Part shown: piece by piece, positions 1-10,363 of the stretch
Position numbering within the stretch: the first letter of the stretch is position 1
How the letters are laid out: the number at the start of each line of letters is the position of its first letter
Assembly: GCA_025618425.1 (NCBI GenBank)
Contig: CM046850.1
Location: 9,412,749 to 9,476,748 of the forward strand
Reading direction: 5' to 3'
Length of the DNA: 64,000 bases
Origin: Heliocidaris tuberculata
Lineage: Eukaryota > Echinodermata > Echinoidea > Camarodonta > Echinometridae
Made by a program: the position numbers and the translations under genes
The notes under the pieces: generated by a model
Told to the model about the DNA's origin: nothing
The model's database searches: none
What the model saw: only the letters and a program-made list of their open reading frames with translations

Positions 1-859
1 ATGTGGCCAACTATAAAGGCTTGCTCACAAATGACTGATTTGTCACAATTACATGGTGTACTGGTGGATTTTCAGAAGTTTTATTGACCACAATACTAAA
101 CAAGTGAACGTGCTCTCCTTTTGTGCCAAGGTACAAGGCCTAGTGCTAGTGTGGAGGACGACCAATAATTTAGGCGAGAGCGCATGCACTACTGTGCTGT
201 GCTGCTCATGCATCACGCATTTACATCCGGAGTATAGTGCTGATCGTTAGCACAGTGGATGCTCTAAAGATGCATGTGGGGGCAGCACAGCAGCACTGAA
301 CCAAGTCAGGTCGGGTGCCGGTGGCCGAGTATACCCGCTAGGCCGAGTTCCCCCGTAAGTACGATACACACAATATGCATTTCATCTATTGCGTGCATGC
401 CCTGGGGTAATTTTTTCAGCTAAAATTAAAAGTAGAAAACAGCAAAAAATTGCCAGTCTCGTCGCCGGTCTCGACCCGATTTTCGCCCAAGTCACGAGTC
501 ACCATTGGTCGAGTCTGAGACCGTGCCCTTGTGGCTCCAATCCGAGTCCGAGTCCGAGTCCAAGTCCAAGTTCCAAGAAAATGGGACTCGAGACCGGTCT
601 CGAGTCCGAGTCCGGACTCAAGTCCTACAGCACTGCAGCATAGATGCCAAAAAGGACGGAACGTTTGGCTGGCCATTCGCGCCAAAATTGCCATCATGTG
701 TTATGTGTTCCTTCTCACGTCTTATGATACATCTTATGTAGGATCGTCTATTCACTTTGATTACTTAATTGCTCAAAGAAATACAAAATACATGTGTCAA
801 TGCATGCACATCGTGCTGATACGATTGTAGTTCTAGTTCCAGGTATATTCATCTTTTAC
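1..859. repeat. Intergenic stretch with GAGTCC-type simple repeat
   Basis: No gene is supported here. Between about 450 and 626 the sequence is built from degenerate GAGTCC / AAGTCC / GTCTCGA hexamers, clearest at 537-575 and 593-625. Open frames on both strands translate only this repeat as Ser-Glu or Ser-Pro strings. The remainder looks like ordinary unique AT-rich DNA. A related AAGTC repeat lies at 62020-62215. Confidence 0.6.
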
Positions 860-1125
860 CTAGGTGCCCTTCAACCTACTTTATAACTAAAAATTTAATC
901 GGTTTGCCTCACTATAGTGATGCATATGAGTACCAAGTTTGAAGTTCATGGCTCAAATCGCTCAAGAATTATTACAATAAGGAAACCTAGAAATTTGACG
1001 ATAAATGACCTCTATGATCTTTGACCTTTGAACTACTTACCCTAAAATCCAATCAGTCTGTCTCACTATGGTGATGCACACTAATACCAAGTTTGAAGCT
1101 CTTAGCTCAAATGGTGTTTGAGCTA
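860..1125. repeat. Two truncated units of dispersed repeat family A
   Basis: Two diverged copies of the roughly 135-bp unit found in full arrays at 2939-3847 and 32188-33954. Each carries the landmarks CTCACTATGGTGATGCA, ACCAAGTTTGAAG, TGGCTCAAA and a terminal GACCTTTGACCT-like stretch. The copies stop where the inverted-repeat element at 1154 begins. Confidence 0.7.
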
Positions 1126-1303
1126 TTAGTCCATTGTCATTTGGTTTAAAAAGGGTGTTTCCATTTGGTGACCCACTTTTTTCTGACACCCCTGACACTC
1201 TTTTCTGCCATTCACTTTGTACACAGCCGGTACACAGGGCTTTTTCATGAGACAGTTTCTGTGATTGGCTTACATGTATTCGCTATTGAATATTCATTAG
1301 CTA

Positions 1304-1405
1304 GCCACAGCAGCCCGCCCGGCTGGGGACCTAGCTGTATGAGCTTTGTGGCTTAGATTGATAAGCCACAGAGCTCATACAGGTCGGTCCCCGGGCAGCT
1401 GTGGC
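1304..1405. repeat. GC-rich hairpin inside the 1154-2330 element
   Basis: Left arm at 1304-1355 and right arm at 1362-1405 are reverse complements over about 45 bp with a few mismatches. The loop is about 6 nt, at the centre of AAGCCACAAAGCTCATAC-type arms. It is much more GC-rich than its surroundings. No known RNA family was recognised. Confidence 0.65.
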
Positions 1406-1720
1406 TGGCAGTCGTGATCCCATATCAGTAATGTTAGCTGCGATCACCTTCGCTAAACTTGAAATATAGAGCTCAACCCTGTCAGCCCCGAAAAACATCC
1501 AGGTCCTGAGAACAAATATATGTCAGTTTCATAACATTTCAATATTACCAAATCAAAATACACACCTCAGAGATCACAAAGTTGACTCATTTTTAAAATG
1601 TTCTCACTAAAAAGAGTCATTTTCACGAACTTTTTCAAAAGTTGATCGTATTGTTCACACAACGAAAAGATGACCACAAACTTGTTTCGATAGCTATTAG
1701 CTAATGAATATTTAATAGCA

Positions 1721-2237
1721 AACAAGCCAATCACAGAAACGGAATCAGACCAAACCTGTCCTTATAAAAAAAAATCAATTAGATAGCTAATGAATACTAG
1801 CAAATAAGCTATTCATAGAAACTGTCTCCTGAAAAGGCCCTGAGTACCAAACAAGCCAATCAAAGAAACGGAATCAGACCAAACCTGTCCTTATAAAAAA
1901 AAATCAATTAGATAGCTAATGAATACTAGCAAATAAGCTATTCATAGAAACTGTCTCCTGAAAAGGCCCTGAGTACCAAACAAGCCAATCAAAGAAACGG
2001 AATCAGACCAAACCTGTCCTTATAAAAAAAAATCAATTAGATAGCTAATGAATACTAGCAAATAAGCTATTCATAGAAACTGTCTCCTGAAAAGGCCCTG
2101 AGTACCAAACAAGCCAATCAAAGAAACGGAATCAGACCAAACCTGTCCTTATAAAAAAAAATCAATTAGATAGCTAATGAATATTCACTAGCAAATAAGC
2201 CATTCATAGAAACTGTCTCTTGAAAAAGCCCTGAGTA
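1721..2237. repeat. 129-bp tandem repeat, 4 copies
   Basis: The landmark GGAATCAGACCAAACCTGTC recurs at 1741, 1870, 1999 and 2128, an exact 129-bp period. The middle copies are almost identical over the whole unit. The unit contains the same sequence as the subterminal region of the surrounding element, so the array appears to be an internal amplification of one element end. Confidence 0.9.
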
Positions 2238-2473
2238 CCAGCCGTGTACAAGTGAATGGCAAAAAAGTGTGTCAGAAAAAGTGTGTCAGGGGTGTCAGAA
2301 AAAGAGTGGGTCACCAAATGGAAACACCTGTTAAAAAGTGGATTAGAATGCAATTTTATGATGATTTTTGGAAACAAATATTTTTAGAAAGGCAATTTTA
2401 TGAACAAAACCATGAATGTTGTTTCCAAATTGTAAAATAAGTTTAAAGAACATACTACAACCTAAACTTGTTC

Positions 2474-2938
2474 TTAAGATATCCCAATAACGAGAAAGCG
2501 GGACGGACGAACAACCTGAAAATATAATGGCCCAAATTCACAAAAGAGTTTTAAACCTCCATAAGCGTATAGACCTAGAAATGCCACATATTCAATGAAA
2601 TTCAGTGTAACAGACCATGCCTTTTGTACAATTAAATGGCAAATACGGCAGCTTAAAACCCACATCATACTCAATGAGATCTACATGTGTATTAAAGTAT
2701 AATCCAACTGAATGCATTACAGGAGTGACCTAACTATGCACAGCGCTGTCGCAGTTTTCTAGCGTTGCGAACTGTGATGACAAATTGCGACTACATGCTT
2801 TCGCTGAAAATACAAATAGTTTTGAACTAAAATTTAAACTGAATAAAAGTTCAACTACATGTATTGATTGATTACAATTATTAAGTTAAATTTAGTTAAA
2901 CAACTTGCAACTTACCAAACAAGATAAATGTGTCTCCT
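2474..2938. repeat. Copy of a short dispersed repeat (AATGGCCCAAATTCA type), then unique DNA
   Basis: The segment 2524-2575 (AATGGCCCAAATTCA, then TTTAAACCTCCATAAGCGTA) recurs at 28887-28945 and, more diverged, at 31458-31530. In this copy it follows a GGGACGGACG tail remnant of family A. Nothing coding is seen. Bases 2620-2938 hold no recognisable feature. Confidence 0.6.
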
Positions 2939-3847
2939 ATATGCCTCCGCCTATTAAAATTCAGTTGATGGCTCAAACTGTTCTTGAAATCTTATGATAA
3001 CCAGAATAAAAAGCCTCTAATGTTAATTGACCTCTTTGACATTGGACCTTACATCTTATAACCCAAAAGTCTGATCACTTTATCTCCTCCTAGTAAAGAA
3101 TACAAAACAGTTGAGATATATGGTGATAACAAAGGTAAAAAAACCCCATTAATTTCACATACACCTGTATAATGACCTCTGTGACCTATCAACTTTGACC
3201 TACGTGAACAAAAATCTAATCAGTTCGTCTCATTATGGTGATGCATACTAGTTCCAAGTTTGAAGTTAATGGATCGAATGGTTCTTGAGATATCACGTTA
3301 AGGCTAAAACCTGCAATTTAAAAATTGACCTCTATGACCTTTGACCTACATATCCCAAAATCTAACCAGATTGTCTTTCTATGGTGATACATACTAGTAC
3401 CAAGTTTGAAGTTCATACCTCAAATGCTTCTTTAGTTATCACGAGAACGAGGCTAACACCTGAAATTTCAGAAATTGGCCTCTGTGACCTTGACCTTTGA
3501 CCTACATACCCCAAAATCTAATCAGATCCTCTTCCTGTGGTGATACATACTAGCACCAAGTTTAAAGTTCATACCTCAAATGGTTCTTGAGTTATCGCTA
3601 GAACAAGCCTAACACCTGAAATTTCAGAAAAATTGGCCTGTGACCTTGACCTTTAAACTACGTACCCCAAAATCTAATCAGATTGTCTTCCTATGATGAT
3701 ACATACTAGCACCAAGTTTGAAGTTCATACCTCATGTGGTTCTTGAGTTATTGCTAGAACAAGAAAGCGGGACAGACAGACGGATGGACGGACAACCCGA
3801 AAACATAATGCCTCCGGCACCACCTTTGGTGGGCGGAGGCATAAAAA
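2939..3847. repeat. Family A array with GGAC tail and terminal hairpin
   Basis: The array starts ATGCCTCCGCC at 2941 and ends GGGCGGAGGCATAAAA at about 3831-3846, so its ends are short inverted repeats of each other. Inside are about six degenerate 120-140-bp units with the landmarks CTAATCAG, TATGGTGATACATACTAG, ACCAAGTTTGAAGTTCAT, TTCTTGAGTTATC and TGACCTTTGACCT. The last unit runs into GGGACAGACAGACGGATGGACG. A hairpin (CCTCCGGCACCACC / GGTGGGCGGAGG) and ATAAAA follow. No protein is encoded. The superfamily is unknown to me. Confidence 0.8.
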
Positions 3848-4150
3848 ACGATGATTTATTGTGTCGTCTGCCAACAGTAGCTGAGCTACTGTATGGCAGA
3901 AGTGACCCAGAATGTAATCGCTGCACTTTGCAAAGTCACACCCGTGTGTAACTAGTATTTTCAATTACATGTAGTTCAGCGATGGACAGGTTTTGGCAGT
4001 CAAAAGTTGAAATTTTATACCCTGTGGACATTGCCTGACGGCTTGCTGGAGATTGAACTTCAATAAATCCATCCAAGCAATCAATTTCATTTGAGTATAA
4101 CGTAAAATTAGAATTTAAGCATACATTTCCATTCAATTTTGTACATTGTT

Positions 4151-4238
4151 TTTAGCGACATTGAGGGGTGTCATTGAAAGATTAGTGGGTCCTTTTTAGC
4201 GACACTGAGGGGTGTCAATGAAAGTTTAGTGGGTCCTT
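4151..4238. repeat. 44-bp tandem duplication
   Basis: TTTAGCGACATTGAGGGGTG at 4151 is repeated at 4195 as TTTAGCGACACTGAGGGGTG. The two 44-bp units differ at only a few positions. Confidence 0.9.
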
Positions 4239-4309
4239 GTCAGATGCTGTGCAAAGCACGGCGTCTGGTCGGGCTAGGAGTGACCTAGACCTCTACATGT
4301 AAATGGTTT

Positions 4310-4559
4310 GGTACTAATGCACTTTCGTATCCAGCCCGCATATATCCTACATATACACGTAAGCACACCTTAAATATGATGGATATTGCTTTATTCCGCT
4401 AGCTCCAAATAATGAAAACTCTCCTTAGAATATCTGTTTAAAGAAGGTTTCCATTATTTGGAATGGAATAAAGTAATATTAGAGGTGTGCTACAGCATAT
4501 TGCTGTGAACACTTTCTAAAACTGGAGATGCGGGCTGGATACGAAAGTGCATTAGCGCC
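4310..4559. mobile_element. 250-bp hAT-like MITE, family GGCGCTAATGCACTTTCG
   Basis: The terminal inverted repeats are GGTACTAATGCACTTTCGTA (left) and the reverse complement of GGCGCTAATGCACTTTCGTA (right), about 30 bp each. The flanks are AATGGTTT at 4302-4309 and AATGATTT at 4560-4567, an 8-bp duplication with one mismatch. The interior is itself palindromic: the TAAGCACACC and CCAAATAATG arms face each other. Another member with the same ends but a different interior lies at 7850-7967. Confidence 0.8.
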
Positions 4560-4589
4560 AATGATTTAGGCTGTGTATACCGCCACCCG

Positions 4590-4982
4590 TGTGTGTCTAT
4601 ACCTTACAAAAGTTACAGCCACACGTATGTAGCTGTATCCACAGCCCCGTCGGAGGATACAGCCACACGTGTCAAGCATGCAAAATCAAAAAGGAATATT
4701 CCATTCTACTCTCTTTCCATTCCCCTCTCGAGCTCCTTCATCTCTTCCACTCTCGATTCACCATAGTCGTCAAACTAACTGTTTTTGTCTTGTCCGCTGC
4801 GGGAATAGTACCCCCTACTTAAAGATCTGCAGACCAGCGTTGTATCAATCGCGCCACAAAGGCGAGTTGGCAGCTAACTGTATTTCTGGTATTAAATATG
4901 TGCGTGTCTCTTGACGAAATAAACCGTATTAATTGACAAGTGTGGCTGTATCCTCTGAAGGGGTTGTAAGGTAGAGACACCA
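4590..4982. mobile_element. Inverted-repeat element of about 390 bp
   Basis: TGTGTCTATACCTTACAA at about 4591 is matched in reverse complement by TTGTAAGGTAGAGACACC ending at 4982. The similarity continues inward through ACAGCCACACG versus TGTGGCTGTATCC. No target duplication was identified. Short ORFs across it have no family resemblance. Confidence 0.55.
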
Positions 4983-6511
4983 GGGCCCCGTTGCATAAAA
5001 GTTACAATTATGGTAACTTTGTCATTTATGGTAACTTCCATGGAAAGCTTGATTTTGATTGGCTGTTGAGGATTGTTACCATGGTAAAAATCAGTCTATT
5101 TCGTTTGGGGATATGCTCCGCTGAGACTACGTCTGGCTTTACGGAATCCCTCTCCTACGTAGACCGAAGTCTGCCCCAGCCACTCCTGTTGGGGTCCATC
5201 GCTACATGTATGTGTTTCCCTATGGTGCAACAAATATTCGGCTCGTCGCGGAGGAGCTACACACTCATGTGCATTACTTTTGCTTTGGCCAAAGTTCAAT
5301 GAAAATATCACAAATACCACATCACATAAAATCACCAACTCTACTCACACTTACATGAAAATAAAAATACTTGAAATAGGAGTGATGATTTGTACATTTT
5401 CAGTATTTCTTTGGCTAAAAAAATGGGACAGAATGTCAAAAATTATTTTTTCTCAGTGCTGGTGTCTTGAAAATCGGAGTGCCAATCACCATTGCGCACG
5501 CGCAGTAGTCCTTCAACATGGGAGAAAAGATCGTTCATGATCGTTCTCGATATAATATTCTCGTTTTTTTCATCGGAAAATATTCAAATCGTAAAATTCA
5601 TCCTCCTTCACGCAAGTTTATGAATTTTTATTGCAGTTTAAGTAAGGTTTGTGAGATTATCTTAACGTGGTATTTATATTTTTACTGAAATACGGTGAAA
5701 CAACAAATTTATCTGCTTTGACTGCATTTGAGTGGAGAGCTCCGCTGCTGAGCTGGGACCTACGCGTATGCGCGCACGTGCATTCACTATACTAGTATTC
5801 CGTTCGCCTCGATTCACTTGCGATAACCCTTAAATCTTGGATTATTTCAAAAATCAGGTGGGTGCATTATATTATGTGTATGACGATCATTACATTCCGT
5901 GTATTTTTTTTTCATTTACGACTTTGTAATTCAAATTATGGGTTGGGGTGAGGCACCTCACCCGTACGTCCATAGGGACAGTGATAAAGCTCACTCGATG
6001 CTTACTCGACTACGGTGCCTATGGGAGGCTTCTGTCTGTCTTGGAGGAGAACCTCAAAAGTCAAAAAATGTTATAAATCTCCTCCAAACAAACAGACTTT
6101 TCTGTCTAGCGACAAATGTGACAGGGTTTCTGGACTTTCTTCTACATTTTATGTACATGTAGATCATGTCTCATATCAGTGTACTTTTACTTCAGTCTTC
6201 TGCAAGAACATAAAGTACATAGGACCCACTCACAGACCCTTGCCTATGTGGGACTGTGTCCAACATTCACTGTTGCAGCAGTCAAAAACAGACAACAAAA
6301 TTGCACTAAGCAAGATTCAATTTTCTTAAATTTGCTAGATTACCTGATTCAGGGACTTTTCAACTCTTACTGTGCCACAAATTTTGGGATTCAGAGTTGA
6401 AAGTGAAATTTCAAATAATTATTTTCCTCTCATGTATGAATGAACTAGAGTGGAAAAAGGCCTGCTGATACACACAAAAGCTATTGAAGTCTATTCACCC
6501 GTAAAAGCTAT
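4983..6511. other. Intergenic DNA with a GGGCCC-type element end
   Basis: GGGCCCCGTTGCATAAAAG at 4984 resembles the end of a short-element family also seen at 57464-57609 and, without GGGCCC, at about 22812. Bases 5117-5145 contain GAGACTACGTCTGGCT, shared with the hairpin at 8641-8872. The rest shows no gene: ORFs at 5899-6400 overlap in several frames and lack recognisable motifs. Confidence 0.5.
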
Positions 6512-6948
6512 GTATTATGTAGACCAGAATTCTGTCTCTCGTTTGTTAGCTCTTCACTTAGAGACAGAAACGGTCGTATCACTCTGCTGTGCAAACCGAC
6601 TACATGTCAACGTGTAATTGGAAAAAATCGCAATAATTTAATTTGTCCTCATATATCTAGATCTACAAATTATTATTGAATTGGTTAGGCCTAGGCTCTA
6701 CTATTTAGGGAATTGGTTAAACTTACCAATTTGACTGAATAATTTGTTTAATTAAAGCTCCTTTTTCAGTTAATTCAGGGTCCAAGGTATTCTCCATTTG
6801 AAAATCTGGCAGCTGTAGACCTATATTCAAACTGTTATTAGTGTGTAAGTCAATGTTTATTCCATTTGCACAGTGATATGACTGTTTCTGTCTCTAAGTG
6901 AAGAGCTAACGAACGAGAGAGAATTTTCGGTCTATGTATTATGTAGTA
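6512..6948. repeat. Inverted repeat with 80-bp arms
   Basis: The left arm at about 6512-6593 includes TTAGCTCTTCACTTAGAGAC. The right arm at about 6866-6948 contains GTCTCTAAGTGAAGAGCTAA. They are near-perfect reverse complements, with about 270 bp of AT-rich DNA between. Part of the outer arm is repeated again just outside (6960-7030), producing a further small hairpin around TATGTATTATG. Confidence 0.8.
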
Positions 6949-7045
6949 CAAGGTTATCTTGTACTGCATAATACATAGACCGAAAATTCTCTCTCGGTCT
7001 ATGTATTATTGCAGTACAAGGTTATCTTCAGATAAGCTTGTACAT

Positions 7046-7480
7046 GTATGGCTAGAGTGCCCAAGTCTGTGCAGCGCCCTTGTCTGCGCACACGCGTAAC
7101 TGCGTGATTCTAATGAAACTAAACAGCAACAAACACGAACTTTTAATCTTTATTATAGTGATACTAGATATTCATTAAAAAGACGGGACAAAATATTGAA
7201 AAAGGTCTATTTCAGACATTTTATGCAAAGGCCTCATCATGTTGTCTTTCTCGTCAAATCTCCCGAACTGGGTGTAAAATGAATGAGTGCGAAGACATGG
7301 GCACCATTGCTTTTTCAATGTCAAAATAACAGGGCTGCCATTTCATATGACAATGGCATAGTTCTTGCTCTAATTTTGATGAGATTTCTTGCACACTTAC
7401 TCTTGAGAATATCAGGATAGGAATAATATGAAATCAAGCAATAGTGGAATATTAAAGAAATTCTTGTTAAATTATAGGTC
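7046..7480. repeat. Dispersed repeat, copy 1 (second copy at 37855-38135)
   Basis: The stretch from TCTGTGCAG through GACATGGGCACCATTGCTTT, TTTTTCAATGTCAAAAT and CACACTTACTCTT to GAATATCAGG is repeated in the same orientation at 37866-38096 with substitutions and small indels. Its superfamily is not recognised. Confidence 0.75.
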
Positions 7481-7849
7481 AAATCTTAGGTGCACAGACA
7501 TAGGGCTCCCCATCATATAGAGATCTAAGTGCATATATGGCATAGGAGTTTTAGGACCTAGATTCTAATATGTCAGATTCTAGACAGAAATAGCCGTCTG
7601 TTATGGGGAAATCTTTAATATTTCTGACATTTATCAACCTTCCCCATTGACAGACGGCAAGACGTTATGTACGAAGCAAGGGTACGATCAGCCGGTCTGC
7701 GAGCTGGCCGTAATGCCACCACCCCCAAAAGCTAGTGGCCAATCGGAGCAATCTTTGAGATTGGGTTTATGAATATTCAAATATACGTTGGCAAGCGTTG
7801 ATGATCGTCAGCGCGCACGCACGGTGGGGATAGTGGATGGAGACTATTC

Positions 7850-7967
7850 GGCGCTAATGCACTTTAGCATCCATGCGCATTGGGTACCGGTACCCTACCC
7901 CTACCCCTAACCCTAGGCTAGGGGTAGGGGTAGGGGTAGGGTATGGATACGAAAGTGCATTAGCGCC
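7850..7967. mobile_element. 118-bp hAT-like MITE with 8-bp target duplication
   Basis: It starts GGCGCTAATGCACTTT and ends with the reverse complement of GGCGCTAATGCACTTTCGTA. It is flanked by a perfect octamer GACTATTC at 7842-7849 and 7968-7975. The interior is a palindrome of telomere-like heptamers (CCTACCCC repeats facing GGGGTAGG repeats around CCTAGGCTAGG). It shares its ends with 4310-4559. Confidence 0.9.
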
Positions 7968-8640
7968 GACTATTCAATGACGTCATAGTCATGAATAATT
8001 TCGAGTCAAGATGGCTGACTGCAGTCATATGTGAAGATCTGTCAGTTTGAACTAGGATTCATCAAAAGCCCTAGTATGCAGACGTCTAAGGTACCTATTT
8101 TCTTAATTCTTATTTATCATAGACTAGTTTTATGCACTCGTGTGTCTGAACCACTCAGCCCCACTTGAAACTATGCAGCTGCAACCTGCTGTAATATATC
8201 CAGCCAAAATATCAGATCAAAATAGTGAAACTCAAAATATTACTTACCAGCAAGTTGTCTGTGAAAGTCCCTCTTGTTTGGTGACCAGCTAAACCAATGA
8301 TTCAGGGAATGTGGAATTTTAAGCATCAAATTTTGTGTTCATTCTATTTTTCTGTTGAGACTGATTGATCCTTCTGTACTGCTGCCCTCTCTCTGTGGAG
8401 AGAGGAAATCTGCATTTGTTTACTGTGGCTGGCAGTACTACAGCAGTAGAGGGCTGCCCTTATGTGTTTTCACCATTACCATATTGGTTTGGGAGGACAA
8501 GGTTATATTTTAACCTTGTTCATTGGATAAGTGGTTTTATGTAAAAAAATTGTCAGTTTTTCTTTGCTGACGACATGAAAAGGAGAAACTTGGCGTTGAC
8601 TCGTTTTGAGAACACCGTCTGGTCACCGACCAATACGGAC

Positions 8641-8872
8641 CCATACTACGGGCATATACCATCTTTTAGTCTCTATGTACGGAGGTCTAGTGGAGCCAGA
8701 CGCAGTCTCAGCGAACAACCGACTATACAGAGAGACTGAAGCTTTTGGTCTAGTCAGATTCTAGACCAAAAGCTTCAGTCTCTCTGTATCGTCGGTTGTT
8801 CCGCTGAGACTGCGTCTGGCTCCACTAGACCTCCGTACATAGAGACTGAAAGACCGTACTAGCCGTAGTATG
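8641..8872. repeat. Near-perfect 230-bp hairpin
   Basis: The arms 8641-8756 and 8759-8872 mirror each other around TCTAGTCAGATTCTAGA. They share TCTCTATGTACGGAGGTCTA, GAGCCAGACGCAGTCTCAG and AGAGACTGAAGCTTTTGG with their complements. The outer 40 bp of each arm are more diverged. It lies inside the 7581-9294 element. Confidence 0.85.
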
Positions 8873-9299
8873 TGGCCAATCTCTGTAATCCAATACACAG
8901 ATTGTGTGTGTGTGTGTCGGTGTGTATTGCCAGTGTAAGTCGATATGCACTGTGCAGTGGATCGGACGTACGGTATCAAAAACTACAGCTATACCAGCTC
9001 GGTAGTCATAATATTTGAACTTTTTATACCTCTGACATTTTATTTCTGTCATTTTAAATGGTCCACATTATGTATAACTATAGTTCTAACTATAGTTATA
9101 AACATGATAAATAGATCTAGAGGGGAAATGGAGAAAAAACAGTAGATCTAGGGTGGTTACAAAACGGCCGCCGTGCAGACCGGCTGATCGTACCCTTGCT
9201 GTGTACATAACGTCTTGCCGTCTGTCTATGGGGAAGGTTGATAAATGTCAGAAATATTAAAGATTTCCCCATAACAGACGGCTATTTCTGTCTAGATCT

Positions 9300-10355
9300 A
9301 GTCAGATTCATGCCACCACTGGCCACTGACATGTGCAGGCAGCTGTTGGACTAACTTGTACTTTAAGTTAGTTGGTATAATTTTTGTTTAACATGTTGTT
9401 ACTAGTCTAATGTTATATTTATACTAAAAGTTAGACTTTCTTTGGACTTTAATTTTTTAACTTAGACATGTTGTTAGACTCACATGACTCAGTAACTTAG
9501 AGTTGGACCATGTACATTAACGTTGAAATTACTACTAAGCTTACCTTCAGGACTCCACAAGCTAGTTAAACTAGCAGTAGCACTCGATTCCATGGTCATT
9601 AGAATTATCAAGTGGTCGATTTACTGGCAATTCTAACGTTCAATCGAAGCTTGGATCGACGTTAAAAATACATGTACATGTTTGCTTTGTCTCGATGACG
9701 TACCCGGCCAAATGCGTGCAGTGTGTTACGATGCAATAGCAATATCTTTCGCCTACAAATACAAGCTAGATGTACGATTGTAGTCCAGTCTGGTCCGGTC
9801 GTGCTCGTTAGAAGATCGCTCGCAGAGATGGCGTCCCATTGATTTATTTCTCTCAACTCAAGAATTCGACATCGTCCTTGTCTCTGCGAAATGACGTGCG
9901 TGTGTTGTTGATACGCGAAACTTGGCAACACCAGCTTGATAAGCTATGATTTCATGATTTGATAACTTATGGTAAATTAGTGTCTGTAGGTATTAGGAAA
10001 CTTGGAACACAGACAAACAGTCTGAACTGGAAAAGAGTCAGAGACGGACCGGAGAACGAGTTTAGTCGATCTATTTATATTAACAAACAATCCTCGATCA
10101 TATCGGGAGGAGCTGGTCGCCGAGCTAGCGAGCCGGGAGTTCCCGATCAAAACTGAGCTTGGCGGTGATGAAGAAACGGACGTTTTGATTGGTCAAACCT
10201 ATACCACATGACTTAAACAACGTAATGCACGGTCCAAATTAGATTATGTTTACATATGCAAATTGAATCTCCGGGTAGCGAAATTAAATTTACCTGTTCA
10301 CAAATACAAATAATCTCTTAGAAAGCAAAGTCTGTATAAGTATATTAAAAAGTAT
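9300..10355. other. Unique intergenic DNA, no feature seen
   Basis: There is no convincing coding region. The ORFs at 9662-9931 and 9959-10156 have no recognisable motif and no splice or start context. No clear repeat pairing was found. Confidence 0.5.
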
Positions 10356-10363
10356 ATTCATTA

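Larger units (their letters stand above)
1154..2330. mobile_element. hAT-like non-autonomous element with 8-bp target duplication
   Basis: Long imperfect terminal inverted repeats run inward from GGTGTTTCCATTTGGTGACC at 1154 and from its reverse complement ending near 2328. They extend for about 150 bp with small indels. The element is flanked by TTAAAAAG at 1146-1153 and the same octamer at 2331-2338. An 8-bp duplication and a CAGGTG-like end (complete on the right, missing CA on the left) fit the hAT superfamily. No transposase ORF is visible, so it is non-autonomous. The interior holds a GC-rich hairpin and a 129-bp tandem array. Confidence 0.75.
7581..9294. mobile_element. 1.7-kb element with 131-bp inverted ends
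   Basis: Bases 7581-7711 and 9164-9294 are reverse complements with few mismatches. Both ends start TAGACAGAAATAGCCGTCTG and run through CTTTAATATTTCTGACATTT and GACGTTATGTAC. Each end also contains a small hairpin (AGCCGTCTGT / ACAGACGG). No transposase ORF is visible. Two other hairpin elements (7850-7967 and 8641-8872) lie inside, so this is a nested composite. Confidence 0.8.

Noticed and set aside
1721..2237. Possible CRISPR-like array (regular repeats)
   Set aside because: The repeats are contiguous 129-bp tandem units without unique spacers, in eukaryotic DNA inside a transposon.
2941..3847. Helitron assignment for family A because of its terminal hairpin
   Set aside because: The hairpin is followed by ATAAAA, not a CTRR terminus, and the left end is an inverted copy of the right end, which Helitrons lack.
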